The notes under the pieces were generated by a model. The model was not told the DNA's origin. It saw only the letters and a program-made list of their open reading frames with translations, and did not search any database. The translations under genes and the position numbers were made by a program. Shown here piece after piece: positions 45,766-54,581 of a stretch of 64,000 nt of DNA; the stretch's first letter is position 1, and every line of letters begins with the position of its first letter. The DNA comes from Dolomitihabitans soli (GTDB lineage Bacteria; Actinomycetota; Actinomycetes; Streptosporangiales; Streptosporangiaceae). Location of the stretch: NCBI RefSeq assembly GCF_022213955.1, contig NZ_JAKNTW010000035.1, positions 1 to 64,000 on the forward strand. Reading direction: 5' to 3'.

Positions 45766-46974
45766 ATGAGTGTGCTCACCCACGAGGCAAGAGGTCGTAC
45801 CGGATCGCTCGCCTGGTTGCTCGTGCTGGGAATCGTCCTCGCGGCGCTCAATCTGCGGACCGCGGTCACCAGCGTGGGCCCCGTGCTCGACCAGATCTCC
45901 ACCGCGCTCGGGCTTACCGGCGTCACGACGGGCCTGCTCACCACTCTACCCGTTCTCTGCTTCGCGACCGTGGGCGTGGTGACGCCGGCCCTGTCCCGCC
46001 GGGTGGGCGAGCACCGCCTGCTGCTGCTCGCCCTGGTGACCCTCGGGGTCGGCATGCTGACCCGCTCACTGGTGGACTCGGCGGCCGTCTTCCTGCTCAG
46101 CAGCGCTGTGGCGCTGTCGGGCGGCGCCGTCGGCAACGTGCTCATCCCCACGCTGATCAAGCGGCACTTCCCGCGTCGCACCGGCGTGATGACCACCGTC
46201 TACACCACCGCGCTCGCCATGGGCACGATGCTCGCGGCCGCCGCCACGGTGCCGATCGAGCGCGCCACCGACGGCAACTGGCACGTGGCCCTCGGCGTGT
46301 GGGCCGCGCTGGCCGCCGTGGCGGCGCTGCCCTGGCTGGTGCTGCTGCGCAGCGAGCCCGCCCGCGACACCGGCGCCGCCGCCCTGGGGCCCCGGGCCCT
46401 GGTGCGCAGCCGCCTCGCATGGTCGGTCGCCGCCTACTTCGGCACCCAGTCCATGGTCGCCTACGTGATGTTCGGCTGGCTCCCGCAGATGCTGCTCGAC
46501 AAGGGCTACACCGCCGGGCAGGCGGGCGTCTTCCTGGCCGTCTTCACCGCGCTCGGCATCCCGGTCGCGATCGTGGTTCCCATGGTGACCAGCCGGTTCG
46601 CCGACCAGCGGCCGGTGGTCGCCGCGTTCGTCGCCTGCTACGTGGTGGGCTTCGCCGGCCTCTGGCTGGCTCCGGACGCCACCGCCCTGGTCTGGGTGAT
46701 CGTGGTGGGCCTCGGCATGGGCTCCTTCCCGCTCGCGCTCACCCTGCTCGCGCTGCGGACCCGCACACCCGAGGCCACCGCCGCGCTCTCGGCCTTCGGG
46801 CAGAGCGCCGGCTATCTCATCGCCGGGGCCGGTCCGCTGCTGGTCGGCCTCCTCTACGGCGCGACCGGCGGCTGGACGCTGCCCGTCCTGCTGCTGTTCG
46901 CGGTCGTGACCGTGCAGCTCGCCACCGGATGGTACGCGGGCCGCGACCGCTATCTGGAGGACGAGCGCGTCTGA
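45766..46974 (+). CDS. CynX/NimT-type MFS transporter
   Basis: A 402-aa protein with 12 membrane helices. LVLGIVLAALNLRTAVTSVGPVL near the start and the GNVLIPTLIKRHFPRR loop are typical of the CynX/NimT group, which includes cyanate and 2-nitroimidazole exporters. The substrate here is unknown. AAGGAGG lies 13 bases before ATG 45766. The 137-base intergenic region before it is AT-rich and contains an inverted repeat. A hairpin terminator follows. Confidence 0.9.
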   Translation: MSVLTHEARGRTGSLAWLLVLGIVLAALNLRTAVTSVGPVLDQISTALGLTGVTTGLLTTLPVLCFATVGVVTPALSRRVGEHRLLLLALVTLGVGMLTRSLVDSAAVFLLSSAVALSGGAVGNVLIPTLIKRHFPRRTGVMTTVYTTALAMGTMLAAAATVPIERATDGNWHVALGVWAALAAVAALPWLVLLRSEPARDTGAAALGPRALVRSRLAWSVAAYFGTQSMVAYVMFGWLPQMLLDKGYTAGQAGVFLAVFTALGIPVAIVVPMVTSRFADQRPVVAAFVACYVVGFAGLWLAPDATALVWVIVVGLGMGSFPLALTLLALRTRTPEATAALSAFGQSAGYLIAGAGPLLVGLLYGATGGWTLPVLLLFAVVTVQLATGWYAGRDRYLEDERV

Positions 46975-46982
46975 CCTCCTGC

Positions 46983-47013
46983 GGCTTGCGCCCCATCGGG
47001 GGCGGCGCAAGCC
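46983..47013 (+). terminator. Hairpin after the CynX-type gene
   Basis: GGCTTGCGCC (46983-46992) pairs with GGCGCAAGCC (47004-47013), with C/G runs inside. It shares its arm with the hairpin at 31074-31122. Confidence 0.65.
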
Positions 47014-47076
47014 TGCAGCGGGACCGGCGACCTCGCCGCCGGCCTGCCCGTCACCGGGTAGGCCGGCGCGGTGTTC

Positions 47077-47171
47077 GGCCGGAGCCCGCCGCCGACGGCA
47101 TGGCGGCGCATGCGCACCACGGTGGCCGGAGTCCGCCGCCGACGGCTCGGCGGCGGATGCGCGTCACGGTG
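47077..47171. repeat. 47-nt direct repeat, 2 copies, between convergent genes
   Basis: Sequence starting GGCCGGAG at 47077 recurs at 47124 with only a few differences, each copy containing GCCGCCGACGGC and ending in CACGGTG. It lies in the 215-base gap between the tail-to-tail CynX-type and dehydrogenase genes, which otherwise holds only the hairpin at 46983. Confidence 0.8.
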
Positions 47172-47189
47172 CTCGCCGGTGGCGGCCGA

Positions 47190-48188
47190 TCACCGCTCGG
47201 GCCGGAGCAGCACCTTCCCCGTGGCGGGGTCGGCGAGCAGTTCCATCGCCCGGCCGTAGTCTTCGAGCCCCAGCTCATGGGTGATCAGCGGCCGCAACGT
47301 GAGCAACCCCGCGTTGAACACCCGTACGGCGTGCACCCAGGCGGCCGACGACGCCCCGAACACGCTGGAGATCGAGAGCTGCCCGCCCACCAGCAGCCCC
47401 GGCGGAATCCCGTACGGCTCGCCGCCCGGAAGCCCGGTCAGCACCACCCGCCCGCCGGGACGGGCCAGCCGTACGGCGGCGAGCCCGCTCGACGCCACGC
47501 CAGCGGTCTCCACGACCACGTCGAAACGGCCCGGCTGGTCGGGCGGGACCAGCTCGGTCGCGCCGGAGAGACGTGCGAGCCGCTCGCGGGACGGACGGGG
47601 ATCGACGGCGACCAGTTCGGCGGGGGAGTTCGCGGCGAGGAACTGGACGACCAGCACGCCCAGGGTTCCCGCGCCCACCACGGCCACCCGTTCACCGGGC
47701 AGCACCGCGGCCCGCAGGGCGGCCGCGGCGGCGACCGCGGCGGGTTCCAGCAGGGCGGCTGCGACCAGGTCGGCGCCCGGCGTGAGCACGTGCAGCAGCC
47801 GGGCCGGCAGCAGCAGGTGGTCGGCGAAGGCGCCGGGCCGGGTGAACCCGGTCTCGTCGTAGCCGGCCGAGCACAGGTTCGACTCACCGGCACGGCACCT
47901 GTCGCAGGTCAGGCAGTTGCGGAAGCCCTCACCGACGACGTCCGCGCCGACCAGCGCGGGGTCGGCGCGGGGGCCGACCGCCACCACCGTCCCCGACCAC
48001 TCGTGGCCGGGGACGATCGGGTAGCGGCGGAAGGCGGCGGGCCTGGTCCCCTCGTACAGTTCCCGGTCGCTGCCGCAGATCCCGGCCGCGGCGATCCGCA
48101 CCAGGGCCTCACCCGGACCACAGGCCGGCGGTTCGGACTTGACCATGTGGTGCCTGCCGGGGCCGTCGAGCACGACCGATCGGTTCAT
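47190..48188 (-). CDS. Zinc-dependent alcohol/polyol dehydrogenase (MDR family)
   Basis: A 332-aa medium-chain dehydrogenase. It has the catalytic zinc site (GICGSDRELYEG, PGHEWSG), the four-cysteine structural zinc lobe (NCLTCDRCRAGESNLC) and a Rossmann motif VAVVGAGTLG. It likely oxidises a sugar or polyol with NAD(P)+. ATG 48188 overlaps the stop of the dehydratase gene, so the two are co-translated. Together they suggest an oxidative sugar route, the substrate being inferred only from the nearby arabinosidase. Confidence 0.9.
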   Translation of the reverse strand: MNRSVVLDGPGRHHMVKSEPPACGPGEALVRIAAAGICGSDRELYEGTRPAAFRRYPIVPGHEWSGTVVAVGPRADPALVGADVVGEGFRNCLTCDRCRAGESNLCSAGYDETGFTRPGAFADHLLLPARLLHVLTPGADLVAAALLEPAAVAAAAALRAAVLPGERVAVVGAGTLGVLVVQFLAANSPAELVAVDPRPSRERLARLSGATELVPPDQPGRFDVVVETAGVASSGLAAVRLARPGGRVVLTGLPGGEPYGIPPGLLVGGQLSISSVFGASSAAWVHAVRVFNAGLLTLRPLITHELGLEDYGRAMELLADPATGKVLLRPER

Positions 48189-49342
48189 CGGGTGCGCTCC
48201 GGGTCTCGCAGGTGCCAGTCGTCGGCGTAGAGGTCGAACTTGGCGCGCTGCCTGGGGAACTCCGCCGCGGCGTCCGGGTCGAACTCCACGCCGAGTCCCG
48301 GGCCCGTCGGGATGGCGAAGTAGCCGTCCACGACCTCGGGGACGCCGGGCGCGACCTTCTTCACCTCGGTGTCGGCGAAGTCGTTGAAGTGCTCCTGGAT
48401 CTTGAAGTTCGGGGTGGCGGCGGCGAGGTGCAGGCTGGCGGCGGTGAGGACCGGGCCGCCGACGTTGTGCGGGGCCATCATGACGAAGTGCGTCTCTGCC
48501 GTGGCGGCGAGCTTGCGCGCCTCCCACAGGCCGCCGATGTGGCCGACGTCGGGCTGGATGACGTCGGCGGCCTGGAGCTCGAACAGCTCCCTGAACTCCA
48601 GCCGGTCATGGATCCGCTCGCCGGTCGCGATCGGCAGCCCGGTGTGCTCGGCGACCTTGGCCAGGGCCTTGAGGTTCTCCGGCGGGCACGGCTCCTCCAG
48701 CCAGCTCGGCGCGAACGGTTCGAGCATGCCGGCCAGCCGGATCGCCGTCGCCGGGGAGAAGCGGCCGTGCATCTCCACGAGCAGCTCACGCGCGGGCCCG
48801 ATCGCGTCGCGCACCGCCTCCACCAGCGAGATCGAGCGCATGGTCTCCTCGTGGTCGAGCTCCATCCGCCCGGCGCCGAACGGGTCGAGTTTCAGCGCGT
48901 CGTAGCCGCGCTCGACGACGCCCAGTGCCGCCCGGTGGAACTCCTCGGGGGAGCGTTCCACGGTGTACCAGCCGTTGGCGTACGCCTTGACCCGGTCGTT
49001 GACCTTGCCGCCGAGCAGCTGCCAGACGGGCACGCCGAGCGCCTTGCCCATGATGTCCCAGCAGGCCATCTCCACGCAGGCGATGCCCGACATCACGATC
49101 TCGCCCGCGCGGCCGTAGTCGCCGTACTTCATCCGGCGCACGAGGTCCTCGATGGCGAAGGGGTCGGAGCCGGCCACGTGGTTGGACTCCGCCTCGGCGA
49201 GGTAGCCGAGGAGCGCGTCGGTGTGGCCCAGCATGCGGGTCTCGCCGACCCCGGTCAGGCCCTCGTCGGTGTGCACCTGGACGTAGGTGAGGTTGCGCCA
49301 GGGGGTTCCGACGACATGGGTGGTCAGCCTCGTGATGCGCAC
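48185..49342 (-). CDS. Enolase-superfamily acid-sugar dehydratase (galactonate dehydratase-like)
   Basis: A 385-aa mandelate racemase/muconate lactonising-type enzyme. The N-terminal capping domain (~1-125) is followed by a barrel with KLDPFG, the metal-binding EMHGRF, LEEP and GER motifs, and QPDVGHIGG. These are typical of sugar-acid dehydratases that use Mg2+ to remove water from an aldonate. L-arabinonate or galactonate are candidates; the exact substrate cannot be read from sequence. It is first in a two-gene unit with the dehydrogenase. The 279 bases upstream (49343-49621) hold its promoter region but no copy of the IclR-type operator. Confidence 0.88.
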   Translation of the reverse strand: MRITRLTTHVVGTPWRNLTYVQVHTDEGLTGVGETRMLGHTDALLGYLAEAESNHVAGSDPFAIEDLVRRMKYGDYGRAGEIVMSGIACVEMACWDIMGKALGVPVWQLLGGKVNDRVKAYANGWYTVERSPEEFHRAALGVVERGYDALKLDPFGAGRMELDHEETMRSISLVEAVRDAIGPARELLVEMHGRFSPATAIRLAGMLEPFAPSWLEEPCPPENLKALAKVAEHTGLPIATGERIHDRLEFRELFELQAADVIQPDVGHIGGLWEARKLAATAETHFVMMAPHNVGGPVLTAASLHLAAATPNFKIQEHFNDFADTEVKKVAPGVPEVVDGYFAIPTGPGLGVEFDPDAAAEFPRQRAKFDLYADDWHLRDPERTR

Positions 49343-49621
49343 GGGTCTCCTCTCGGGAAGCAGTGATCCGGGACACGGCCCTCGGGCCGCGCGCGGTCTG
49401 ATCCAGGTGGGCGGGCACGTCGTCGGGCCGCCTGCTGGGGAACGTGGGCCCCGATTCCCGCGGCCTGCGGTGGCCGGCGGGGGTGAGGGGGGAAGGGGGA
49501 TCGGGCGGAGCTCAGCCGGTGACGGGTGCCGACTCCGGGCCGACGAGCCGAGCGCCTTCGTGCCGGCCCGTCCTGCGTAAGCAGCGGGCGTCGGCGGAGA
49601 AGGACAGGGCCACGTCGATCG

Positions 49622-50398
49622 TCATGTGGTCTCCAGCATGCGGTGGCCGAGGCGTTCCGACAGCGTACGGGCGCCCCGCCGTACCAGTTCGCCCCACTCC
49701 CGGCGGCGGGTGTCGTCCCAGCGCAGGATGGGCGCGGAGACGCTCATCGCCGCGACCATGAGGCCGGTCTGGTCGTAGACCGGCGCGGCGACGCAGTTGA
49801 CCGCCTCGTTCGACTCGCACTCGTCGAAGGAGAGGCCCTGCTCGCGGATCACCGCGAGGGCCGCGCGCAGCCGGGCGGGGGAGGTGATGCTGTTCGGGGT
49901 CATGGCGGGCTGCTCGCGGTCGGGGGGATAGCGCACGTCGAGGGCGTCGGGGGACAGGCCGGAGAGCAGCATCTTGCCGACGCCCGTGCAGTGGGCGGGC
50001 AGCCTGCGGCCGACGGCGGAGACCATCCGGATCGGGTGGGTGCTGTCGACCTTCGCGATGTAGACGACGTCAGGGCCGTCGAGCACCGCCACGTGCACCG
50101 TCTCATCGCAGCCGGCCGCCGTCTCCCTGGCCGCTTCGAGGGCCTCGTGGGCGAGGTCGAGCTGCTCGGCGAAGACGTTGCCGAGCTGGAAGAGCCGCAT
50201 GCCCAGCCGGTAGCGGGTGGGCTGGCCGTGGATCGCGGACAGGTAGGAGCGGGTGGTGAGCGTGGTGACCAGCTCGTGGACCGTCGTGCGGGGCAGGCCG
50301 GTCGCCTCGGCGATCTGCGTGGCGGACAGCACACGTCCGGGCAGGAAGAGCTCCAGGATGTCCAGCGCGCGGGTCACGGCGGGTACGGCTCGGCCCAT
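49622..50398 (-). CDS. IclR family transcriptional regulator
   Basis: A 258-aa regulator. The N-terminal winged helix includes LSATQIAEATGLPRTTVHELV (~25-45); the C-terminal IclR effector domain contains TVHVAVLDGPDVVYIAKVDS and RLPAHCTGVGKMLLSG. ATG 50398 begins the conserved AVPAVTRALDILELF; the longer upstream frame runs through the operators. It diverges from the sugar operon, with three matching operator-like sites in between, so it probably controls both itself and that operon. Confidence 0.93.
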   Translation of the reverse strand: MGRAVPAVTRALDILELFLPGRVLSATQIAEATGLPRTTVHELVTTLTTRSYLSAIHGQPTRYRLGMRLFQLGNVFAEQLDLAHEALEAARETAAGCDETVHVAVLDGPDVVYIAKVDSTHPIRMVSAVGRRLPAHCTGVGKMLLSGLSPDALDVRYPPDREQPAMTPNSITSPARLRAALAVIREQGLSFDECESNEAVNCVAAPVYDQTGLMVAAMSVSAPILRWDDTRRREWGELVRRGARTLSERLGHRMLETT

Positions 50399-50424
50399 CG
50401 ACAGACTCCCTCGGTTCTCCCTCA

Positions 50425-50459
50425 GTTCGACATTTCGCACTTTACCCGAAATTTCGAAC
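50425..50459. promoter_or_regulatory. IclR operator pair (two inverted CGAAATnTCGAAC sites)
   Basis: GTTCGACATTTCG (50425-50437) is the reverse complement form of the site CGAAATTTCGAAC at 50447-50459, separated by nine bases. They lie 27-61 bases before the iclR start. Confidence 0.7.
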
Positions 50460-50520
50460 AGCCTACCTTGACCCGAACCGGACACCTGTTTACAGTCACG
50501 GCAGCTTCTCGGAAGTTGTC

Positions 50521-50533
50521 CGAAATATCGAAC
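50521..50533. promoter_or_regulatory. Third IclR operator copy, before the sugar operon
   Basis: CGAAATATCGAAC differs from the site at 50447-50459 by one base and is in the same orientation. It sits 17 bases before the TTG start at 50550, where binding would block transcription or its start. Confidence 0.7.
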
Positions 50534-50549
50534 ATAACCGGAGTTCCAC

Positions 50550-51482
50550 TTGCGTCAGTCGTCAGGAATCCTCGCCTTGAACCGCCTGGGCCTCGCCTCC
50601 CCCGCGGCCCCCGTCCCCGGCTCGCCGGTCGCCTTCCCCGACGGCGGGACCTGGCGCACCGAGCTGCCCTCCTGTGAAGGACCCGCCGTGCTGGAGGCGG
50701 TCCTGGCCGAGAGCCGGCGCCTTTCGGTGCCGCTGCACCGGATCAGCCAGGGCAGCGGCGTGTGGATGCTGACCGACGCGGAGATCACCGAGATGGTCGC
50801 CGCGTGCGAGGCGGAGAACATCGAGCTCTGCCTCTTCCTGGGACCCCGGGGCACCTGGGGGCCCGCGCCCGTGCCGATCGCCGGGCCGCGCGCCCGCGGC
50901 CGTGACCAGCTCGCCGGGTGCATTGACGACGCCGAGCGCGCCGTCGCGCTAGGCGTGCGCTGCCTGCTGGTGGCCGACGAGGGCGTGTTGTGGGCGCTGC
51001 ACCGGATGCGGGAGGCGGGGGACCTGCCCGCCGACACCACGCTGAAGGTCTCCGCGCTGGTGGGGCCGGTCAACCCGGCGACGTACGCGCTCTGGGAGCA
51101 GCTCGGCGCCGACTCGATCAACGTGCCCAGTGACCTGACCCTGGCCGAGCTGGCCGACCTGCGCGCGGTCAGCGCCGCGCCGCTGGACTTCTACGTCGAG
51201 GCCCCCGACGGCCTGGGCGGCCAGGTGCGCATCCACGAGGCGGCCGAGCTGATCAGATGCGGCGCGCCGATCTACCTGAAGTTCGGGCTGCGCAACGCGC
51301 CCGACATCTATCCGGTCGGCGGCCACATCCGCGCCGTGGCCGTGGAGAGCGGCAAGGAGAGGGTACGGCGGGGCCGTCTCGTTCTCGACGCCCTGGCCCG
51401 GCTGGGCGCGGACGACGGCATGTCCCCGCTCGGCGCACGACTGCCCGGCAAACTCGCCCGGTTCGCAGAGGTGATCCGATGA
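50550..51482 (+). CDS. TIM-barrel-like protein of unknown function (weak U32 peptidase resemblance), first gene of the sugar operon
   Basis: A 310-aa soluble protein. The pattern of short strands and helices (ALGVRCLLVADEGVLWAL, LKVSALVGPVNPAT, LGADSINVPSDLTLAELADLR, PLDFYVEAPDGLGGQ) looks like a (beta/alpha)8 barrel, and the LGADSINVPSDLTLAEL segment recalls U32-type proteins. No catalytic residues can be assigned. TTG at 50550 is the start, preceded by CCGGAG. Coupling to an ABC importer and an arabinosidase suggests an enzyme acting on the imported sugar. Confidence 0.7.
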   Translation: MRQSSGILALNRLGLASPAAPVPGSPVAFPDGGTWRTELPSCEGPAVLEAVLAESRRLSVPLHRISQGSGVWMLTDAEITEMVAACEAENIELCLFLGPRGTWGPAPVPIAGPRARGRDQLAGCIDDAERAVALGVRCLLVADEGVLWALHRMREAGDLPADTTLKVSALVGPVNPATYALWEQLGADSINVPSDLTLAELADLRAVSAAPLDFYVEAPDGLGGQVRIHEAAELIRCGAPIYLKFGLRNAPDIYPVGGHIRAVAVESGKERVRRGRLVLDALARLGADDGMSPLGARLPGKLARFAEVIR

Positions 51483-51492
51483 GGAGTGTGTT

Positions 51493-52779
51493 ATGGACGA
51501 TGTGAGCAGGCGTGCCGTCCTCGGCACCATGCTTGCTGTGGGAGCGCTCCCGCTCGTGGCGTGCGGGGCCGGCGACGGCGCGCGGACCAAGGTTCGCTAC
51601 TGGAACCTGTTCGCCGGCGGCGATGGCCTGCTGATGCTCCAGATGCAGGACGACTTCCGAGCGAAGAATCCCGATATATCGCTCGAAGCCGTCACTCTTG
51701 CCTGGGGCGCGCCGTACTACACCAAGCTCGCCATGGCCGCGGCGGGCGGGCGTGGTCCCGACGTGGCCGTGCTCCACCTGGCCAGGATGCCCGGGTACGC
51801 GCCTGGCCATCTGCTCGACGCGTTCGACGTCGACCTGCTCGAAGAGGTCGGGCTCGACCCCGCCGAGTTTCCGCCCGGCCTGATCGAACGGGCCACCGTG
51901 AACGGCAGGCTCTACGCGCTGCCGCTCGACACCCATCCGTTCGTCATGTACTACAACACCGACGTCGCCCAGCAGGCCGGGCTCCTCGACGCAGCCGGCC
52001 GGCTCACCCCGATCAACGGCCCCGACGCCCTGATCGACGCGCTGACCAGAGCCAAGAAGGTGACCGGCAAGCACGGTCTGGCCCTGGACAACCTCGACGT
52101 GATGCCCTGGCGGCTGTTCTACGCCCTGTACCGCCAGCTCGACGGCACACTCGCCCTTCCGCTCGGCGGCTCGATCGGCATCGACGACGCCAAGGCGCTC
52201 CAGGCGCTCGGCCTCATGCGCCGGCTCACCGAGGAGGGCCTGGCGACCCAGGGGCTCGACTACGCGGGCGCGATCGCCGCGTTCGTCAACGGCGACTCGG
52301 GCTTCCACTGGAACGGCGGCTGGGAGACCACCACCTTCAGCACCGCCAAGACGCCCTACAGCATGACCAGATTTCCGAACATCTTCGGCAATGCGCGCAC
52401 CACCGGGGACGCCCACTCCTTCGTGCTGCCCCACCAGCGCAGCCGCGATCCCGAAGCCACCCGTGCCTCCTACCGCTTCCTCGCGCACCTGATTAAGAGC
52501 AGCGTGACCTGGGGCAAGGCCGGACACGTGCCCGCCTACCGGCCGGTGGCGACGAGCCCCGCGTATCTCGCGCTCAAGCCCCAGTCGGAGTACCGCGACG
52601 TCACGCCCGACGTGCAACTCGACCCGCCCGCGTGGTTCAGCGGTTCGGGCTCCGACTTCCAGAACCAGGGAGGAGCCGCCTTCCAGGCCGTGCTCACCGG
52701 CGACCTGACCCCCCAGCAGGGGCTCGACCAGTTCAAGGGCGCCGTCGACAAGCTGCTCACCACCCCCAGCCCGGCGTAG
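51493..52779 (+). CDS. Sugar ABC transporter substrate-binding lipoprotein
   Basis: A 428-aa extracellular-solute-binding protein, family 1. The signal peptide has a twin-arginine-like SRRAVLG and a lipobox LVAC with Cys24 as the lipidation site. PLDTHPFVMYYNTDV and HWNGGWETTTF are binding-protein features. It probably captures an arabinose-containing oligosaccharide, inferred from the GH51 gene. It lies in the operon between the TIM-barrel-like gene and the permeases. Confidence 0.93.
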   Translation: MDDVSRRAVLGTMLAVGALPLVACGAGDGARTKVRYWNLFAGGDGLLMLQMQDDFRAKNPDISLEAVTLAWGAPYYTKLAMAAAGGRGPDVAVLHLARMPGYAPGHLLDAFDVDLLEEVGLDPAEFPPGLIERATVNGRLYALPLDTHPFVMYYNTDVAQQAGLLDAAGRLTPINGPDALIDALTRAKKVTGKHGLALDNLDVMPWRLFYALYRQLDGTLALPLGGSIGIDDAKALQALGLMRRLTEEGLATQGLDYAGAIAAFVNGDSGFHWNGGWETTTFSTAKTPYSMTRFPNIFGNARTTGDAHSFVLPHQRSRDPEATRASYRFLAHLIKSSVTWGKAGHVPAYRPVATSPAYLALKPQSEYRDVTPDVQLDPPAWFSGSGSDFQNQGGAAFQAVLTGDLTPQQGLDQFKGAVDKLLTTPSPA

Positions 52780-52789
52780 GAGACCCCCC

Positions 52790-53740
52790 ATGGCGACCAC
52801 CATCTCGCCCGCGCCCCCCGCCCCTCCCGCCACGCGTGCCGTACCCCTCTGGCGGCGGATGCCCGCCGGACTGCTGTTCACCCTGCCCTTCCTGGTGTTC
52901 TACCTCGCCTTCCTCGTCTGGCCGACGGTGTCGTCGCTGTTCCTCAGCTTCTTCAACGAGAGCCTCACCGGCACCCGGGGCGAGTTCGTCGGCCTGGCCA
53001 ACTGGACCGAGATGTTCGGTGACTCGGCGATGTGGTCGGCCTTCGGCAACACCGTCTACTTCACCCTCCTCAGCACGCCGCCGCTGGTGCTCATCGGCCT
53101 GGTCATGGCGCTGCTCACGAACCGGGCGATGCCGCTGCGGTGGCTGTGGCGGCTGGCGTTCTTCCTGCCGTTCCTGTTGCCGGCCAGCGTCGTGGCGCTC
53201 ATCTGGGTCTGGCTCTACCAACCGGGCTTCGGCCTGGTCAACGACACGCTCGCGCGCCTCGGGCTGGCCGAGGCGGGCTGGCTCACCGAGCCCGACCTGG
53301 CGATGGTCTCGGTCGTCATCACCACCGTGTGGTGGACCGTCGGCTTCAACTTCCTGCTCTATCTGGCCGCGCTCCAGCAGATCCCGCAGCACCTCTACGA
53401 CGCCGCCGCGATCGACGGCGCGGGCTGGTGGCAGCGGCTGCGGTCGGTGACGCTGCCCATGCTCGGGCGCACCACCGGGCTCGTCATCGTGCTGCAGTTG
53501 CTCGCCTCGCTGCGCGTCTTCGACCAGATCTACCTGCTCTACCAGGGCACCGGCGGCCCCAACTTCGCCGCCAGGCCGATCCTGGAACACGTCTACACCA
53601 CGGCGTTCACCAACTTCCGGTTCGGTTACGCCTCGGCGATCTCCACCTTCTTCTTCGTACTGATCGTCACGGTGTCCGTGGCCCAGCTCAAGTTGTTCCC
53701 CTCATCCTCGAATTCCTCGAATTCCTCGAAGGAGCGTTGA
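52790..53740 (+). CDS. Sugar ABC transporter permease (MalF-like)
   Basis: A 316-aa membrane protein with six helices. The cytoplasmic EAA loop reads YDAAAIDGAGWWQRLRSVTLPML, the ATPase contact site. The last codons contain three 9-nt repeats (Ser-Ser-Asn type). The stop overlaps the next permease start by one base. No ATPase gene is in the locus, so a shared MsiK-type ATPase is expected. Confidence 0.93.
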   Translation: MATTISPAPPAPPATRAVPLWRRMPAGLLFTLPFLVFYLAFLVWPTVSSLFLSFFNESLTGTRGEFVGLANWTEMFGDSAMWSAFGNTVYFTLLSTPPLVLIGLVMALLTNRAMPLRWLWRLAFFLPFLLPASVVALIWVWLYQPGFGLVNDTLARLGLAEAGWLTEPDLAMVSVVITTVWWTVGFNFLLYLAALQQIPQHLYDAAAIDGAGWWQRLRSVTLPMLGRTTGLVIVLQLLASLRVFDQIYLLYQGTGGPNFAARPILEHVYTTAFTNFRFGYASAISTFFFVLIVTVSVAQLKLFPSSSNSSNSSKER

Positions 53741-54567
53741 TGACGAGCGTACGAGCCTGGAATCTCGTCGGGCTGCTGGTGACCGCGTTCATCGCGGTGC
53801 TCTGGCTGACGCCGTTGCTGTGGGCGGTCGACACCTCCCTGAAGCCGGAGGGCGAGACCACGCTGGTCCCGCTGACCTGGTTCTCCGACAACTTCTCCGT
53901 CGAGGCGTTCCAGCGGGTGTTCGCGCAGAGCGACATGCTGCGCTGGTTTCTCAACAGCACCGTCGTCGCCGTCGGCGTGACCGCCCTGGTGCTGGCGACC
54001 GCGAGCCTCGCCGCGTACGGCTTCTCCCGCACCGACTTCCGCGGCAAGCGCCTCGTCTTCGGCGTCGTCGTCGCCGGCATCATGGTCCCGCCGCAGGTCC
54101 TGGTGGTGCCGCTGTACGACGAGATGCTGGCCCTCGGCCTGATCGACACCTACTGGGCGATGATCCTGCCGCAGGTCGCCGCGCCGGCCATGGTCTTCAT
54201 CCTGAAGAAGTTCTTCGACGGCATCCCCCGCGAGCTGGAGGAGGCCGCCCGGGTCGACGGCGCCTCGATCCTGCGGATCTTCTGGCAGGTGGTGCTCCCG
54301 CTCTCCCGGCCCGTCCTGTCCGCCGTCGGGATCTTCACCTTCATCTTCACCTGGAACAACTTCTTCTGGCCGTTCCTGGCCGTCTCCGACCCCGACCTGA
54401 TGACCATCCCCGTCGGCCTGGCCACCATCCAGAGCTCGTACGGCCTGCGGTACGCCCAGATCATGGCCTCGGCCGTGCTCGGCGGGCTGCCGCTGCTCGT
54501 CGCCTATGTCTTCTTCCAGCGAAACATCATCCGTTCCGTCGCCCACACCGGGCTCAGCGGAACCTGA
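53740..54567 (+). CDS. Sugar ABC transporter permease (MalG-like)
   Basis: A 275-aa membrane protein with six helices and the EAA loop LEEAARVDGASILRIFWQVVLPLSRP. It pairs with the preceding permease in an importer for sugars. ATG 53740 overlaps the upstream TGA and has a GAAGGAG ribosome binding site; the much longer frame upstream is a shadow of the first permease. The GH51 gene starts 14 bases after its stop. Confidence 0.94.
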   Translation: MTSVRAWNLVGLLVTAFIAVLWLTPLLWAVDTSLKPEGETTLVPLTWFSDNFSVEAFQRVFAQSDMLRWFLNSTVVAVGVTALVLATASLAAYGFSRTDFRGKRLVFGVVVAGIMVPPQVLVVPLYDEMLALGLIDTYWAMILPQVAAPAMVFILKKFFDGIPRELEEAARVDGASILRIFWQVVLPLSRPVLSAVGIFTFIFTWNNFFWPFLAVSDPDLMTIPVGLATIQSSYGLRYAQIMASAVLGGLPLLVAYVFFQRNIIRSVAHTGLSGT

Positions 54568-54581
54568 ACGATCGAGGTGCG

